Source: Beijerinckiaceae bacterium
Lineage (GTDB): Bacteria > Pseudomonadota > Alphaproteobacteria > Rhizobiales > Beijerinckiaceae
Reading direction: 5' to 3'
Length of the DNA stretch: 47,693 nucleotides
Assembly (NCBI GenBank): GCA_025459195.1
Contig: JALORF010000003.1
Span: forward strand, 1 to 47,693
Shown in pieces: positions 19,797-29,067 of this stretch. The notes beneath the pieces are model-generated. The model saw nothing but the letters and a program-made list of their open reading frames with translations, made no database searches and had not been told where the DNA came from. Every line of letters starts with the position of its first letter. Positions within the stretch are counted from its first letter, which is position 1. Position numbers and translations under genes: made by a program.

Positions 19797-20614
19797 TTTA
19801 CTGCTCCTCCGGTCAGGCCAGCCTCGAAATGTTTCTGGATCGCCACGGCTGCGATGAAGGCGGGCACGGTGATGAAGATCCCGGCTGCCGCCATCAACTC
19901 CCACAGATCGCCGCGCTCGGTGCGGAAGCTCACCAGCCCGACCTGCAAGGTCACCGCCTTGTCGCGGGTCAGGATCAGGGCGAAGATGAACTCGTTCCAG
20001 GTCAGGATGAAGCAGAACACCGACGCCACGATCACGCCCGGCAGCGCCATGGGCACGACAACGCGGGTGATGATGGCGAGCCGGGAGGCCCCATCGATCA
20101 GCGCAGCCTCGTCACATTCGATCGGCACCGCATCGAAATAGTCCTTCAGCATCCAGACCGCGAAGGGGGTCACGATGGCCAGATTGACGATGACCAGGCC
20201 GGTGCGGGTGTCGAGCAGGCCCAGATCGCGGAACATCAGGTAGAACGGCAGGATGATCACCACAGCCGGGATAAATTGGGTGGCCAGCATCAGGAAGAAC
20301 AGGCCGCGCTTGAAGGCGAACTCGAAGCGCGAGAACGAATAGGCCGACAGGATCGCCGCCGGAATGGCGATGGCCAGCGTGAAGAAGGCGACCACCGTGC
20401 TGTTGACGATGCGCAGACCGATGTTCCAGGGGGCCTCGAAAACGATGCCGAAGTTCTGGACGGTTGGCGTGAAGCCCAGCCCCAGTTGATAGACGTCGCG
20501 CGGCAGCTTGAAGGCTGTCAGCATCATCCACGCGATCGGAAAGACAATCATGCCGAAGAACAGCAGCAGCACCGCCGATTTCAGCGCAGTGGCAAGAGGC
20601 GAGGGCGCGGTCAC
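19793..20614 (-). CDS. CUT1-type ABC transporter permease (MalG-like)
   Basis: Multi-TM with EAALIDGASRLAIITRVVVPMALPGVIVA EAA loop. Confidence 0.85.
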   Translation of the reverse strand: MTAPSPLATALKSAVLLLFFGMIVFPIAWMMLTAFKLPRDVYQLGLGFTPTVQNFGIVFEAPWNIGLRIVNSTVVAFFTLAIAIPAAILSAYSFSRFEFAFKRGLFFLMLATQFIPAVVIILPFYLMFRDLGLLDTRTGLVIVNLAIVTPFAVWMLKDYFDAVPIECDEAALIDGASRLAIITRVVVPMALPGVIVASVFCFILTWNEFIFALILTRDKAVTLQVGLVSFRTERGDLWELMAAAGIFITVPAFIAAVAIQKHFEAGLTGGAVK

Positions 20615-21492
20615 CGGGCAATGACCTTCGGCGGCATCACCAGCCGCGTGTAGACAATGCCGATCCCGACCAGGATGGCGGTGAGCACGATCGCCAGGGC
20701 CGAGGCATGGCCCATGTCATAGTGCACGAAGCCGATGGTGTAGACATAATGCGCCAAGGTCTGGGTGGTGATGCCGGGCCCGGCTCCTGTGAGCGTCTGG
20801 ACCGAATCGAACATCTTCAGCGCGAAGATCGTCTTGAGCACCAGGGCCACCGCGATCACTCCCTTGATCTGCGGCAGCACGACGAGACGGGTGGTCTGCC
20901 AGGGCGTCGCCCCGTCGATCAGCGCCGCCTCCTCGGTCTCCACTGGCACGGCCGCCAATCCACCCAGGAAGATCAGGGTCAGATAGGGGAACCAGTGCCA
21001 GACATCGGACAGGATGAGCGCTGCCATCGCGTAGCCGGGACTGGCCAGCCAGATCACGTCCGCGAGCGGCGGGACAAGCCAGCCAATGCCCTTGGCCAGC
21101 ACGCCATATTCGCCGTTGAACATGAAGCGGAACGAAACCCCGATCAGCGCCGGGCTCATCGCGAAGGGCAGGATCAGCACGGCGCGCGTCAGGCTTTGCA
21201 GCACCCCGGCGCGGCGCAGCAGCAACGCCAGGCCGAGGGAGACGGCCACCGCAATCACCACATCCAGCGTCACGAACACAACCGTGACCTTGAGGGCATT
21301 CCAGAATTCCGGCTCCTCGAAGGCGAATGCATAGTTGTCCAGTCCGACCCAGCCTTGTGGAACCGGCGAGCGTTTAAGCCGCCAGTTCCGGAAGCTGGTG
21401 GCAATCGCCGAGCCCAGCGGCCACAGCGTCGTGCCGAGCACGATGACGAGCGCCGGCACAAGCAGCAGATAGCGCATGATGCGGTCTGGCAT
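20611..21492 (-). CDS. CUT1-type ABC transporter permease (MalF-like)
   Basis: Multi-TM with EEAALIDGATPWQTTRLVVLPQIKGVI EAA loop. Confidence 0.85.
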   Translation of the reverse strand: MPDRIMRYLLLVPALVIVLGTTLWPLGSAIATSFRNWRLKRSPVPQGWVGLDNYAFAFEEPEFWNALKVTVVFVTLDVVIAVAVSLGLALLLRRAGVLQSLTRAVLILPFAMSPALIGVSFRFMFNGEYGVLAKGIGWLVPPLADVIWLASPGYAMAALILSDVWHWFPYLTLIFLGGLAAVPVETEEAALIDGATPWQTTRLVVLPQIKGVIAVALVLKTIFALKMFDSVQTLTGAGPGITTQTLAHYVYTIGFVHYDMGHASALAIVLTAILVGIGIVYTRLVMPPKVIAR

Positions 21493-21526
21493 GGCCTTGT
21501 GCCGATGCTGTCAGTCTGCCGGGGTC

Positions 21527-22843
21527 TCAGCCGCGCCGCGCGATGCGGCGCACGGTGGCTTCCGCCGCCTTGAAGGCGTCAGAGACCGAGCGTGTGCCCG
21601 ACGCGGCTTCGGACATGGCGGTTTCCATGGCCTCCATCATCTGCGGCCAATCGGCCGTGTAGGGCACGACCTTGGTGTTCTGGAGAGCCTCCGCCGCAAA
21701 CGTATGCATGCCGCCGAAGCGCTTGTTGACATCCGGGTCGCGCAGGTTCGACCACTGCGTCGCAATCACATCGCTCTCCTTGGGATCGAGCAGGATGTCG
21801 CGCTCGAGGGAGGGCTCGGTCACGAAGGTGATGAATTCCATCGCCGCGTCCTTGGCCTTGCTGTTGCGGGCGATCCCGTAGATCCAGTTGTTGATGTAGG
21901 TCGAGCGCGGCCCGCCGGCGAACGAGGGCAGCGGTGCAAAGCCAACCTGCTCTTCCGTCAGCTTCGACACCTTCGGGTCGATCAGCCCGCCCCGCACCCA
22001 CCACCAGACGGCAACCATGGCCGAATTGCCGCCGCGCATCGAATTGACCGCATCCTGTTCGTTGAACGACACGGCGGCGGCAGGCGTCACCTTGTGGGTG
22101 CGCAGCATGTCGATGTAATCCTGCGTTGCGCGCAGGCCGGCCTCGCTGGCAAACAGCGGCATGCCCTTGGCATCGAACACATCGGCGCCGCGGCCCCACA
22201 GGAAATTGTACCAGACCATCAGGTTCTGGCCGTTGCTTTTGCCATAGGGCAGCGCAATGCCGGCAATCTGCTCCTTGTCCTGAAGAACCTTGGAGATGCT
22301 GACCACCTCGTCCCAGGTCTTGGGCGCGGCAAGACTGTGCTTTGCGAACAGATCCTTGCGATAGAACAGCAACTGGACATGCGAGCGGGTCGGCAGCCCC
22401 AGTTGCCTGCCTTCGACGGCACCCAGATCAAGGAAGGCCTTGGGGTAGCGCGCCGTGTCGATCTTCTTGCCCGCGATGCGGGTATCCAGCGGGTCCAGCA
22501 GATTGACCAGCGACGGCACCCACTGGTCCATCACCACCACGATGTCGAAGCCGCCCGTGCCGCCGACCATCTCGGCCGTCAGCGCCTCACGCATGTTGGC
22601 GAACGGGACATAGGTGTATTTCACCGTGATCCCTGTTGCCTCCGTGAACGCCGCAGCCCTTGCCTCATGGGCGCGGAACTGCGTGGCGACCACGCAGAGA
22701 ATCTTGATTTCCTGCCCGGCGAAAGGCTTGCCGGATCGCAGATTGGCCAAAGCCGCCGCCTGCGCCTGTGCCGGCCGGGGCAATGCGCTGGCGAGGCCCA
22801 GTGCCGATGCGCCGATGGCGAAATCACGTCTGTTGAGTGTCAT
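21527..22843 (-). CDS. Extracellular solute-binding protein, CUT1-type
   Basis: Tat-like signal MTLNRRDFAIGASALGLASALPRPAQA; SBP family 1 fold motifs; heads the permease genes. Confidence 0.85.
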   Translation of the reverse strand: MTLNRRDFAIGASALGLASALPRPAQAQAAALANLRSGKPFAGQEIKILCVVATQFRAHEARAAAFTEATGITVKYTYVPFANMREALTAEMVGGTGGFDIVVVMDQWVPSLVNLLDPLDTRIAGKKIDTARYPKAFLDLGAVEGRQLGLPTRSHVQLLFYRKDLFAKHSLAAPKTWDEVVSISKVLQDKEQIAGIALPYGKSNGQNLMVWYNFLWGRGADVFDAKGMPLFASEAGLRATQDYIDMLRTHKVTPAAAVSFNEQDAVNSMRGGNSAMVAVWWWVRGGLIDPKVSKLTEEQVGFAPLPSFAGGPRSTYINNWIYGIARNSKAKDAAMEFITFVTEPSLERDILLDPKESDVIATQWSNLRDPDVNKRFGGMHTFAAEALQNTKVVPYTADWPQMMEAMETAMSEAASGTRSVSDAFKAAEATVRRIARRG

Positions 22844-22878
22844 GCTGTCCTCCCGAGACCCGGTCTTGCTGACCATGT

Positions 22879-22894
22879 TTGCATTCGTATGCAA
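22879..22894. promoter_or_regulatory. Inverted repeat TTGCAT-TCGT-ATGCAA, possible operator
   Basis: Perfect 6+4+6 inverted repeat in the divergent intergenic region, 36 nt upstream of the SBP start. Confidence 0.45.
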
Positions 22895-23046
22895 GATGGC
22901 GCGAATGTTGGAGCTTGGCAAGCATCGCTGCCGGCGCATCGCATTGCACGCTGCACGGGCAGGGCCCCGGCGGGTGATTGACACGGGGAGGGCGGGGTAT
23001 ACTGATAGCAGATCAGCAGGACGACCCCGGGAGTGACGAGCATTCC

Positions 23047-23448
23047 ATGACGCAGATCCAGCGCCCGGCGGTTGCGGGCAACCAGCTCGCGATCACGTTC
23101 CTCTATTATCGTGACCTCCAGGGTGCGATGAGCTTTTACGAGGACATGCTCGGTCTCACCCTCGCGATCGATCAGGGCTGGTCCAAGATCTACCGCATCA
23201 CCGATAGCGGTTATGTCGGGCTGGTGGATGAAACCCGGGGCAGCCATCGAGCCAATCCGATCAAGCCCGTCCAGCTTTGCATCCGTGTCGCCGATGTCGA
23301 CGCCTGGTATGCGTGGATCGCCTCCCGCGGCCCCGAAGGCCTGCGCGGGCCGCGTTCCAACACAGAACTGAAGATCCGCGCGTTCGTGTTCAACGATCCG
23401 GAAGGCTACCAGATCGAAATCCAGTCCGCGCTGACGGCGGACGCGTGA
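23047..23448 (+). CDS. VOC (glyoxalase/bleomycin resistance) family protein
   Basis: LAITFLYYRDLQGAMSFYEDMLGLTLAIDQGW; VQLCIRVADVDAWYAWI; FNDPEGYQIEIQ. Confidence 0.85.
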   Translation: MTQIQRPAVAGNQLAITFLYYRDLQGAMSFYEDMLGLTLAIDQGWSKIYRITDSGYVGLVDETRGSHRANPIKPVQLCIRVADVDAWYAWIASRGPEGLRGPRSNTELKIRAFVFNDPEGYQIEIQSALTADA

Positions 23449-23496
23449 GCCGACGATGGCCAGACCGCGCCAGTTGCCTATCCAGGGAGAAAAGCG

Positions 23497-25065
23497 ATGA
23501 ACACCAACGGCTTTGCAAATCTGACGCGCCGCGGCGCGATCGCGGGTGCCGCAGCGGCGGCTCTCATCCCGACCGGGGCGCTCGCCCAGGCCAAAGCGCT
23601 GACCATTGCGCTGACGGCCGACGCCATCATCCTCGATCCCCACGCGGCGAACGAACTCTCCGCCAACATCATGTTCTACCATTTCTACGATGCGCTGGTG
23701 CAGCGCACGCCCGAACTGGAGTTCAAGCCCAGTCTGGCCGAGAGCTGGCAGGTCACGGATGATCTGACCTGGGTCTTCAAGCTCCGGCGTGGCGTGAAGT
23801 TCCACAATGGCGACGAGTTGAAGGCCTCCGACGTGGTCTTCACCGTCGAGAGGCTGAAGAAGGCGCTGATGGCCAGTCTGGTCGCCAACATCGCCGCTGC
23901 CCGCGCCATCGACGATTACACCGTCGAGTTCAAGACGCCGAAGCCCTATGCGGTCCTGCACATGGCGCTCGCCGAAATCCTGATCATGAACGAGAAGCAT
24001 GCCAGCGCGCAGACGCCGGAGCAGATCGGCCTGAGGCCGATGGGGACCGGGCCCTACCGCCTGGTGGAGTGGATCAAGGAAGATCGTCTCGTGATGGAGG
24101 CGCACCCCGATCACTGGCGCGGCAAGGCGAAGATCGAGCGTGTCACCTTCCGGCCGATCACCAACCCGGCAACCCGCACGGCGGCCCTGCTCACCGGCGG
24201 CGTCGATGTGATCCAGGACCTGTCGGTGCGCGATGTCGCAAGCGTGCGCGCCAACAATGCCTTCAACGTCATCACCCGACCGAGCCTGCTCAACATCGTG
24301 CTGGCACTCGACATGCGCGACAAGTCGCCGACCATCGATCTGCCCGTCAATCCGATGAAGGACCAGCGGGTGCGCGAGGCAATCGTGCGCGCCATCAATG
24401 TCGAGGGCCTGCGCACCGTGGTGATGAACGGCTTTGCCACGCCGAGCGAGCAGTTCGTGCCATCCTCGCATCTGGGCTACGTGCCGGGCCTCAACTTCCG
24501 GCAACTGTATCCGTTCGACCTGGCACGGGCGGCGGCGCTGATGAAGGAGGCGGGCTTCGAGCGTGGCTTCACCATGACGCTCGACACGACCAACAACCGC
24601 TATGTCAACGACGCCACCATCGCGCAGGCGCTGGCCAGCATGCTGTCGCGCATCAACATCACCGTGAATCTGAACCTGATGCCGCGCGCCAACTTCTTTG
24701 GCTACATCCGCGTGCCGTCAGACAAGTCGAGCTTCATCATGAGCGGCTGGGACACGCCCTCGGGCGACGCGGGCAACATGTACAACGTGCTGCTCTACAG
24801 CCGCGGCCGCAAGGCCGGCTACGGTCAGGCCAACCGCGGGGCCTACTCCAATCCCGCCTTCGACGAGGCCATCGACAAGGCGGACGCCACCTCCGACATG
24901 AAGAAGCGCCATGAATACCTGCAGGAGGCGACGAAGATCGCGGCGCGCGACATCCCGATGATTCCCGTGCATTACGAGCAGGACATCTATGCCGCCAAGA
25001 AGAACGTGACGGTGGTGCCGCGCATGGACAAGTTCATCTGGGCCTACGAAATGGACGTGACCTGA
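23497..25065 (+). CDS. Dipeptide/oligopeptide-type ABC transporter substrate-binding protein (SBP_bac_5)
   Basis: Signal peptide; DPHAANELSANIMFYHFYDALVQRTPELEFKPSLAESWQVTDDLTWVFKLRRGVKFHNGDELKASDVVFTVERLK. Confidence 0.92.
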   Translation: MNTNGFANLTRRGAIAGAAAAALIPTGALAQAKALTIALTADAIILDPHAANELSANIMFYHFYDALVQRTPELEFKPSLAESWQVTDDLTWVFKLRRGVKFHNGDELKASDVVFTVERLKKALMASLVANIAAARAIDDYTVEFKTPKPYAVLHMALAEILIMNEKHASAQTPEQIGLRPMGTGPYRLVEWIKEDRLVMEAHPDHWRGKAKIERVTFRPITNPATRTAALLTGGVDVIQDLSVRDVASVRANNAFNVITRPSLLNIVLALDMRDKSPTIDLPVNPMKDQRVREAIVRAINVEGLRTVVMNGFATPSEQFVPSSHLGYVPGLNFRQLYPFDLARAAALMKEAGFERGFTMTLDTTNNRYVNDATIAQALASMLSRINITVNLNLMPRANFFGYIRVPSDKSSFIMSGWDTPSGDAGNMYNVLLYSRGRKAGYGQANRGAYSNPAFDEAIDKADATSDMKKRHEYLQEATKIAARDIPMIPVHYEQDIYAAKKNVTVVPRMDKFIWAYEMDVT

Positions 25066-25108
25066 CGGCCGGAGCCGCAATGGCGCAACCGTTGTTGCCG
25101 CCCCCTGA

Positions 25109-25131
25109 AGCCAGCCCCGCCGGGGCTGGCT
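25109..25131 (+). other. Intercistronic hairpin between SBP and permease genes
   Basis: AGCCAGCCCC-gcc-GGGGCTGGCT, 10-bp perfect stem. Confidence 0.7.
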
Positions 25132-25159
25132 GCCTTGTCCGACAGCATCGGGACGCATC

Positions 25160-26125
25160 GTGTTCGGCTACCTGATCAAGCGCTTCATCCAGATGATCTT
25201 CGTGCTGTGGATCGTCTCCGTGCTGGTCTTCGTGATGATGAGCTTCACGGGCGACCCGACCTACATGATGGTGCCGCTCGATGCGACCGATGAACAGATC
25301 GAGCAGGCACGCCGGATCCTGGGGCTCGATCAGTCTCATCTGGTGCAGTATTGGCGCTTCCTGACAAACCTGCTGCAGGGCGATTTCGGGCGCTCCTTCG
25401 TCTTCCGCCAGCCGGCCCTGCAACTGATCATGGAGCGACTGCCGGCGACGCTGGAGATCGTCTTCCTCGCCATGATCATGGCGCTGGTGGTGGCGATCCC
25501 GCTCGGCGTCTATGCCGGAGCCTACCCGCAGCGCGCCGGCAGCAGGGCGCTCATGGCAGGCTCGCTGGTCGGCATTTCGCTGCCCGGCTTCTGGCTCGGC
25601 ATGGTGCTGATCTTCATCTTCGCGGTGAAGCTGCAGATGTTTCCCTCGTCCGGGCGCGGGCCCACCGAGGTGATCTGGGGCATGCGCCTCAGTTTCCTCA
25701 GTTGGGAAGGCTTCCGCCACCTGATCTTGCCGGCGGTCACGCTCTCGATCGGCACGCTGGCCATCCTGATGCGCATCATCCGCGCCGAGATGATGGAGGT
25801 GCTGCGCCAGGACTACATCAAGTTCGCCCGCGCCAAGGGGGCAGCCAACCGTTTCGTGTTGTTCAAGCATGGCCTCAAGAACGCGCTGATCCCGTTGATC
25901 ACCGTATTCGGACTGATGCTGGGCGACCTGATCGCTTTCGCGACGCTGACCGAGACGATCTTCGCCTGGCCGGGCATCGGCAAGCTCCTGGTGGATTCCA
26001 TCTATCGCGGCGACCGGCCGGTGATCGTGGTCTACCTGATGTTCGTCGCCTTCCTGTTCGTTGTGGTCAACTTCCTCGTCGACGTGGCCTATGCGCTGAT
26101 CGACCCGCGCATCAAGGTGACCTGA
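25160..26125 (+). CDS. Dpp/Opp-type ABC transporter permease (DppB-like)
   Basis: GYLIKRFIQMIFVLWIVSVLVFVMM; MMEVLRQDYIKFARAKGAANRFVLFKHGLKNALIPLIT. Confidence 0.92.
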   Translation: MFGYLIKRFIQMIFVLWIVSVLVFVMMSFTGDPTYMMVPLDATDEQIEQARRILGLDQSHLVQYWRFLTNLLQGDFGRSFVFRQPALQLIMERLPATLEIVFLAMIMALVVAIPLGVYAGAYPQRAGSRALMAGSLVGISLPGFWLGMVLIFIFAVKLQMFPSSGRGPTEVIWGMRLSFLSWEGFRHLILPAVTLSIGTLAILMRIIRAEMMEVLRQDYIKFARAKGAANRFVLFKHGLKNALIPLITVFGLMLGDLIAFATLTETIFAWPGIGKLLVDSIYRGDRPVIVVYLMFVAFLFVVVNFLVDVAYALIDPRIKVT

Positions 26126-26128
26126 GCC

Positions 26129-27034
26129 ATGGCCACCAACATGCCTGCCGCCCCATCGGCCCTGCGCCGTTTCATGGCCTCGGAACTGGCCCATAACTGG
26201 CTGCGCAGTGCCTCGGCCATTGCGGGCAGCATCATCATTCTGGGCTTTGTCGTGATGGTGACGGCCGGCCCCTATCTCACCGCCCAGAACCCCTATGACG
26301 TGCGCCAGCTCGACATCATGGAGGCTTTCAAGCCGCCGATGTGGCTCGAAGGTGGCACGGGCCAATACATTCTCGGCACCGACCAGCAAGGCCGCGATGT
26401 CTGGGCCAGCATCGTCTATGGCAGCCGCATCTCGCTGTTCATCGGGCTGGCCGCCATGCTCGGCTCGGCGCTGATCGGGGCGACGCTCGGGCTGGTGGCC
26501 GGCTTTTACGGCGGCCGCCTCGACACCGTCATCATGCGCATTGCCGACATCCAGCTTTCGTTTCCCTCCGTGCTGATCGCGCTGGTGCTGATGTCGGCCT
26601 TCGGCACCGGCGTCGACAAGGTCCTGATCGCGCTCGTTTCGGTCGGCTGGGTGGTCTATGCCCGGACCGTGCGTGGCGCGACGCTGCGCGAGAAGAGCCG
26701 CGAATATGTCCAGGCGGCGCGCGTCTCCGGCCTGCCCAACCACAAGATCATCCTCAAGCACGTGCTGCCCAACGTGCTGACGCCGCTGATCGTCATCGCC
26801 ACCATTCAGGTCGGCACCTTCATCCTGATCGAGGCTTCGCTGAGCTTCCTGGGTGTCGGGGTTCCGATCACCCAGCCGTCGCTTGGCCTGCTGATCAAGA
26901 ATGGCTTTGACGTGCTGTTCAGCGGCCTGTGGTGGATTTCCGTCTTTCCCGGCCTGTTCATCATGCTGGTCGTGTTCGGCATCAACCTGCTCGGCGACTT
27001 CCTCCGCGACGAGTTGAACCCGAGGTTGAAATGA
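26129..27034 (+). CDS. Dpp/Opp-type ABC transporter permease (DppC-like)
   Basis: LGTDQQGRDVWASIVYGSRISLFIGL; REYVQAARVSGLPNHKIILKHVLPNVLTPLIV. Confidence 0.92.
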   Translation: MATNMPAAPSALRRFMASELAHNWLRSASAIAGSIIILGFVVMVTAGPYLTAQNPYDVRQLDIMEAFKPPMWLEGGTGQYILGTDQQGRDVWASIVYGSRISLFIGLAAMLGSALIGATLGLVAGFYGGRLDTVIMRIADIQLSFPSVLIALVLMSAFGTGVDKVLIALVSVGWVVYARTVRGATLREKSREYVQAARVSGLPNHKIILKHVLPNVLTPLIVIATIQVGTFILIEASLSFLGVGVPITQPSLGLLIKNGFDVLFSGLWWISVFPGLFIMLVVFGINLLGDFLRDELNPRLK

Positions 27035-28020
27035 CAGCGCAGACCGACGCGCCGCTGCTCCGCGTCTGCGGCCTCAAGACCTGGTTCCACACCTTTGGCG
27101 GCGTGGTGAAGGCGGTCGATGGCGTCTCGTTCGATCTGTCGCCGGGCGAAATCCTCGGCATCGTCGGCGAGTCAGGCGGCGGCAAGTCGATGGTCGGATT
27201 TTCGATCATGGGGCTGATCGACAAGCCCGGACGGATCGAGGCGGGCGAGATCATCTTCGATGGCCGCAACCTCGTCAGCCTCGACGACAATGCCATGCAA
27301 GCTGTGCGCGGCCGCCAGATCGCGATGATCTTTCAGGATCCGATGACCGCGCTGAACCCGCTCTACACCATCGGCAACCAGCTTGAGGAGATGCTGACGC
27401 TGCACACCGATCTCGGACCGCAGGCGCGCCGGGAGCGCTGCATCGAGATGCTGGCGGAGGTCGGCATCCCGCAGCCGGAGGCGAGGTTGGGAGCCTACCC
27501 GCACCAGTTTTCGGGTGGCATGCGCCAGCGCGTGGTGATCGCCATCGCCATGATTGCCGGCCCGCGCCTGCTGATCGCGGACGAGCCGACCACCGCCCTC
27601 GATGTCACGATCCAGGCGCAACTGCTCAGGCTGATGAAGGCGCAGGTCGAGCAGCGCCGCACCGCACTGATCATGATCACGCATGATCTGGCCGCAGTGT
27701 CGCAGATGGCCGACCGGATCGTGGTGCTGTATTGCGGCCGCGTGGTCGAGATCGGCGCATCCGCCGCGCTGATTGCAGGCCCGCGCCATCCCTACACGCG
27801 CGGACTGCTCGATTCTATCCCCGCCAACCATCAAGGCCGGTCGCGGCTGCCGCAGATCCCGGGAACCGTGCCCGACATCCGCAAGCTGCCGCCCGGCTGC
27901 AGCTTCGCGCCGCGCTGCCCGCGCGCAGCCGAGCGCTGCCGCTCCGAAATCCCGGAGTTGACAGCCGCGCCGGCCGGGGGCGCCTTCGCCTGCCATTTCC
28001 CGCTGGAGGCCGCCCCATGA
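27031..28020 (+). CDS. Dpp/Opp-type ABC transporter ATP-binding protein (DppD-like)
   Basis: [48 protein letters not shown]-terminal Cys motif [15 protein letters not shown] overlaps upstream stop. Confidence 0.92.
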   Translation: MTAQTDAPLLRVCGLKTWFHTFGGVVKAVDGVSFDLSPGEILGIVGESGGGKSMVGFSIMGLIDKPGRIEAGEIIFDGRNLVSLDDNAMQAVRGRQIAMIFQDPMTALNPLYTIGNQLEEMLTLHTDLGPQARRERCIEMLAEVGIPQPEARLGAYPHQFSGGMRQRVVIAIAMIAGPRLLIADEPTTALDVTIQAQLLRLMKAQVEQRRTALIMITHDLAAVSQMADRIVVLYCGRVVEIGASAALIAGPRHPYTRGLLDSIPANHQGRSRLPQIPGTVPDIRKLPPGCSFAPRCPRAAERCRSEIPELTAAPAGGAFACHFPLEAAP

Positions 28021-29063
28021 GCGAGGAGCCGCTGCTGCGCGTGGACGGACTTGAACAGCGCTTTGATGCCTCGGGCAGCCTGTTTGACCGGCTGCGCTTC
28101 GAAAATGGCCGCATCAGCGCCCCGCGCCGCATCGTGCATGCGGTGAACGGCGTCAGCCTGACCATCGCGCGCGGCGAGGTGCTCGGCCTTGTCGGCGAGA
28201 GCGGCTGCGGCAAGTCCTCGCTCGCCAAGACCATCATCAAGCTGCACGAGCCGACTGCCGGGCGGATCATGCTCGAAGGCGAGGACATCACCGGATACGG
28301 CTTCCAGCGCATGCAGCCGGTGCGCCGCAAGATGCAGATGATCTTCCAGGACCCCTATGCCTCGCTCAACCCGCGCCAGCAGGTCAGCGACATCGTGGTC
28401 GAGCCATGGCGTGAGGTCGCCGGCGGAACCTCCGGTGATGCCCATGAGCGCGCCATGCAATTGCTGGCCAAGGTCGGGCTCGGGGCTGAACATGCCGCGC
28501 GCTATCCGCACCAGTTCTCGGGCGGCCAGCGGCAGCGCATCGGCATTGCCAGGGCGCTGTCGGTCAACCCGGATCTGATCATCGCCGACGAGCCGGTTTC
28601 GGCTCTGGATGTCTCGATCCAGGCGCAGATCCTCAACCTGATGCTGGATCTGAAGGACGATTTCGGCTTCTCCTACCTGTTCATCACCCATGATCTCTCC
28701 GTGGTGCGCTTCATCAGCGACCGCATTGGCGTGATGTATCTCGGTTTCATGGTCGAGACCGGCCCGCGCGACGCGATCTTCGACAATCCGCGCCATCCCT
28801 ACACGCAGGCGCTGCTCAAGGCCGCGCCGCGCATTGGCCAGCCATTGCCGCCGGCGGCAGAGCAACTCACCGGCGAGGTGCCGAGCGCCTTCGTTCTGCC
28901 GCAGGGCTGCGCCTTCCGCACACGCTGCCCGCTTGCCCATGCGCGCTGCGCCACGGAGCGGCCGGCGCTGAAGCACATCGGCGCCGGCCAGTCCGTCGCC
29001 TGCCACCTGCACGAGGCCGACGAGACGCCGCTGCCCGCTGCCGCGCTGTCCGCCGCTGCCTGA
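28017..29063 (+). CDS. Dpp/Opp-type ABC transporter ATP-binding protein (DppF-like)
   Basis: GESGCGKSSLAKTI, FSGGQRQRIGIARALSVNPDLIIADEPVSALDVSIQAQ, CAFRTRCPLAHARC. Confidence 0.92.
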   Translation: MSEEPLLRVDGLEQRFDASGSLFDRLRFENGRISAPRRIVHAVNGVSLTIARGEVLGLVGESGCGKSSLAKTIIKLHEPTAGRIMLEGEDITGYGFQRMQPVRRKMQMIFQDPYASLNPRQQVSDIVVEPWREVAGGTSGDAHERAMQLLAKVGLGAEHAARYPHQFSGGQRQRIGIARALSVNPDLIIADEPVSALDVSIQAQILNLMLDLKDDFGFSYLFITHDLSVVRFISDRIGVMYLGFMVETGPRDAIFDNPRHPYTQALLKAAPRIGQPLPPAAEQLTGEVPSAFVLPQGCAFRTRCPLAHARCATERPALKHIGAGQSVACHLHEADETPLPAAALSAAA

Positions 29064-29067
29064 ACGG

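Noticed and set aside
18594-20141. 515-aa plus-strand ORF
   Set aside because: Antisense to the cupin, RraA and permease genes; no motif.
21476-22981. 501-aa plus-strand ORF
   Set aside because: Antisense to the CUT1 SBP gene; no motif.
22840-24504. 554-aa minus-strand ORF
   Set aside because: Shadow of the VOC and SBP genes; shadow-like composition.
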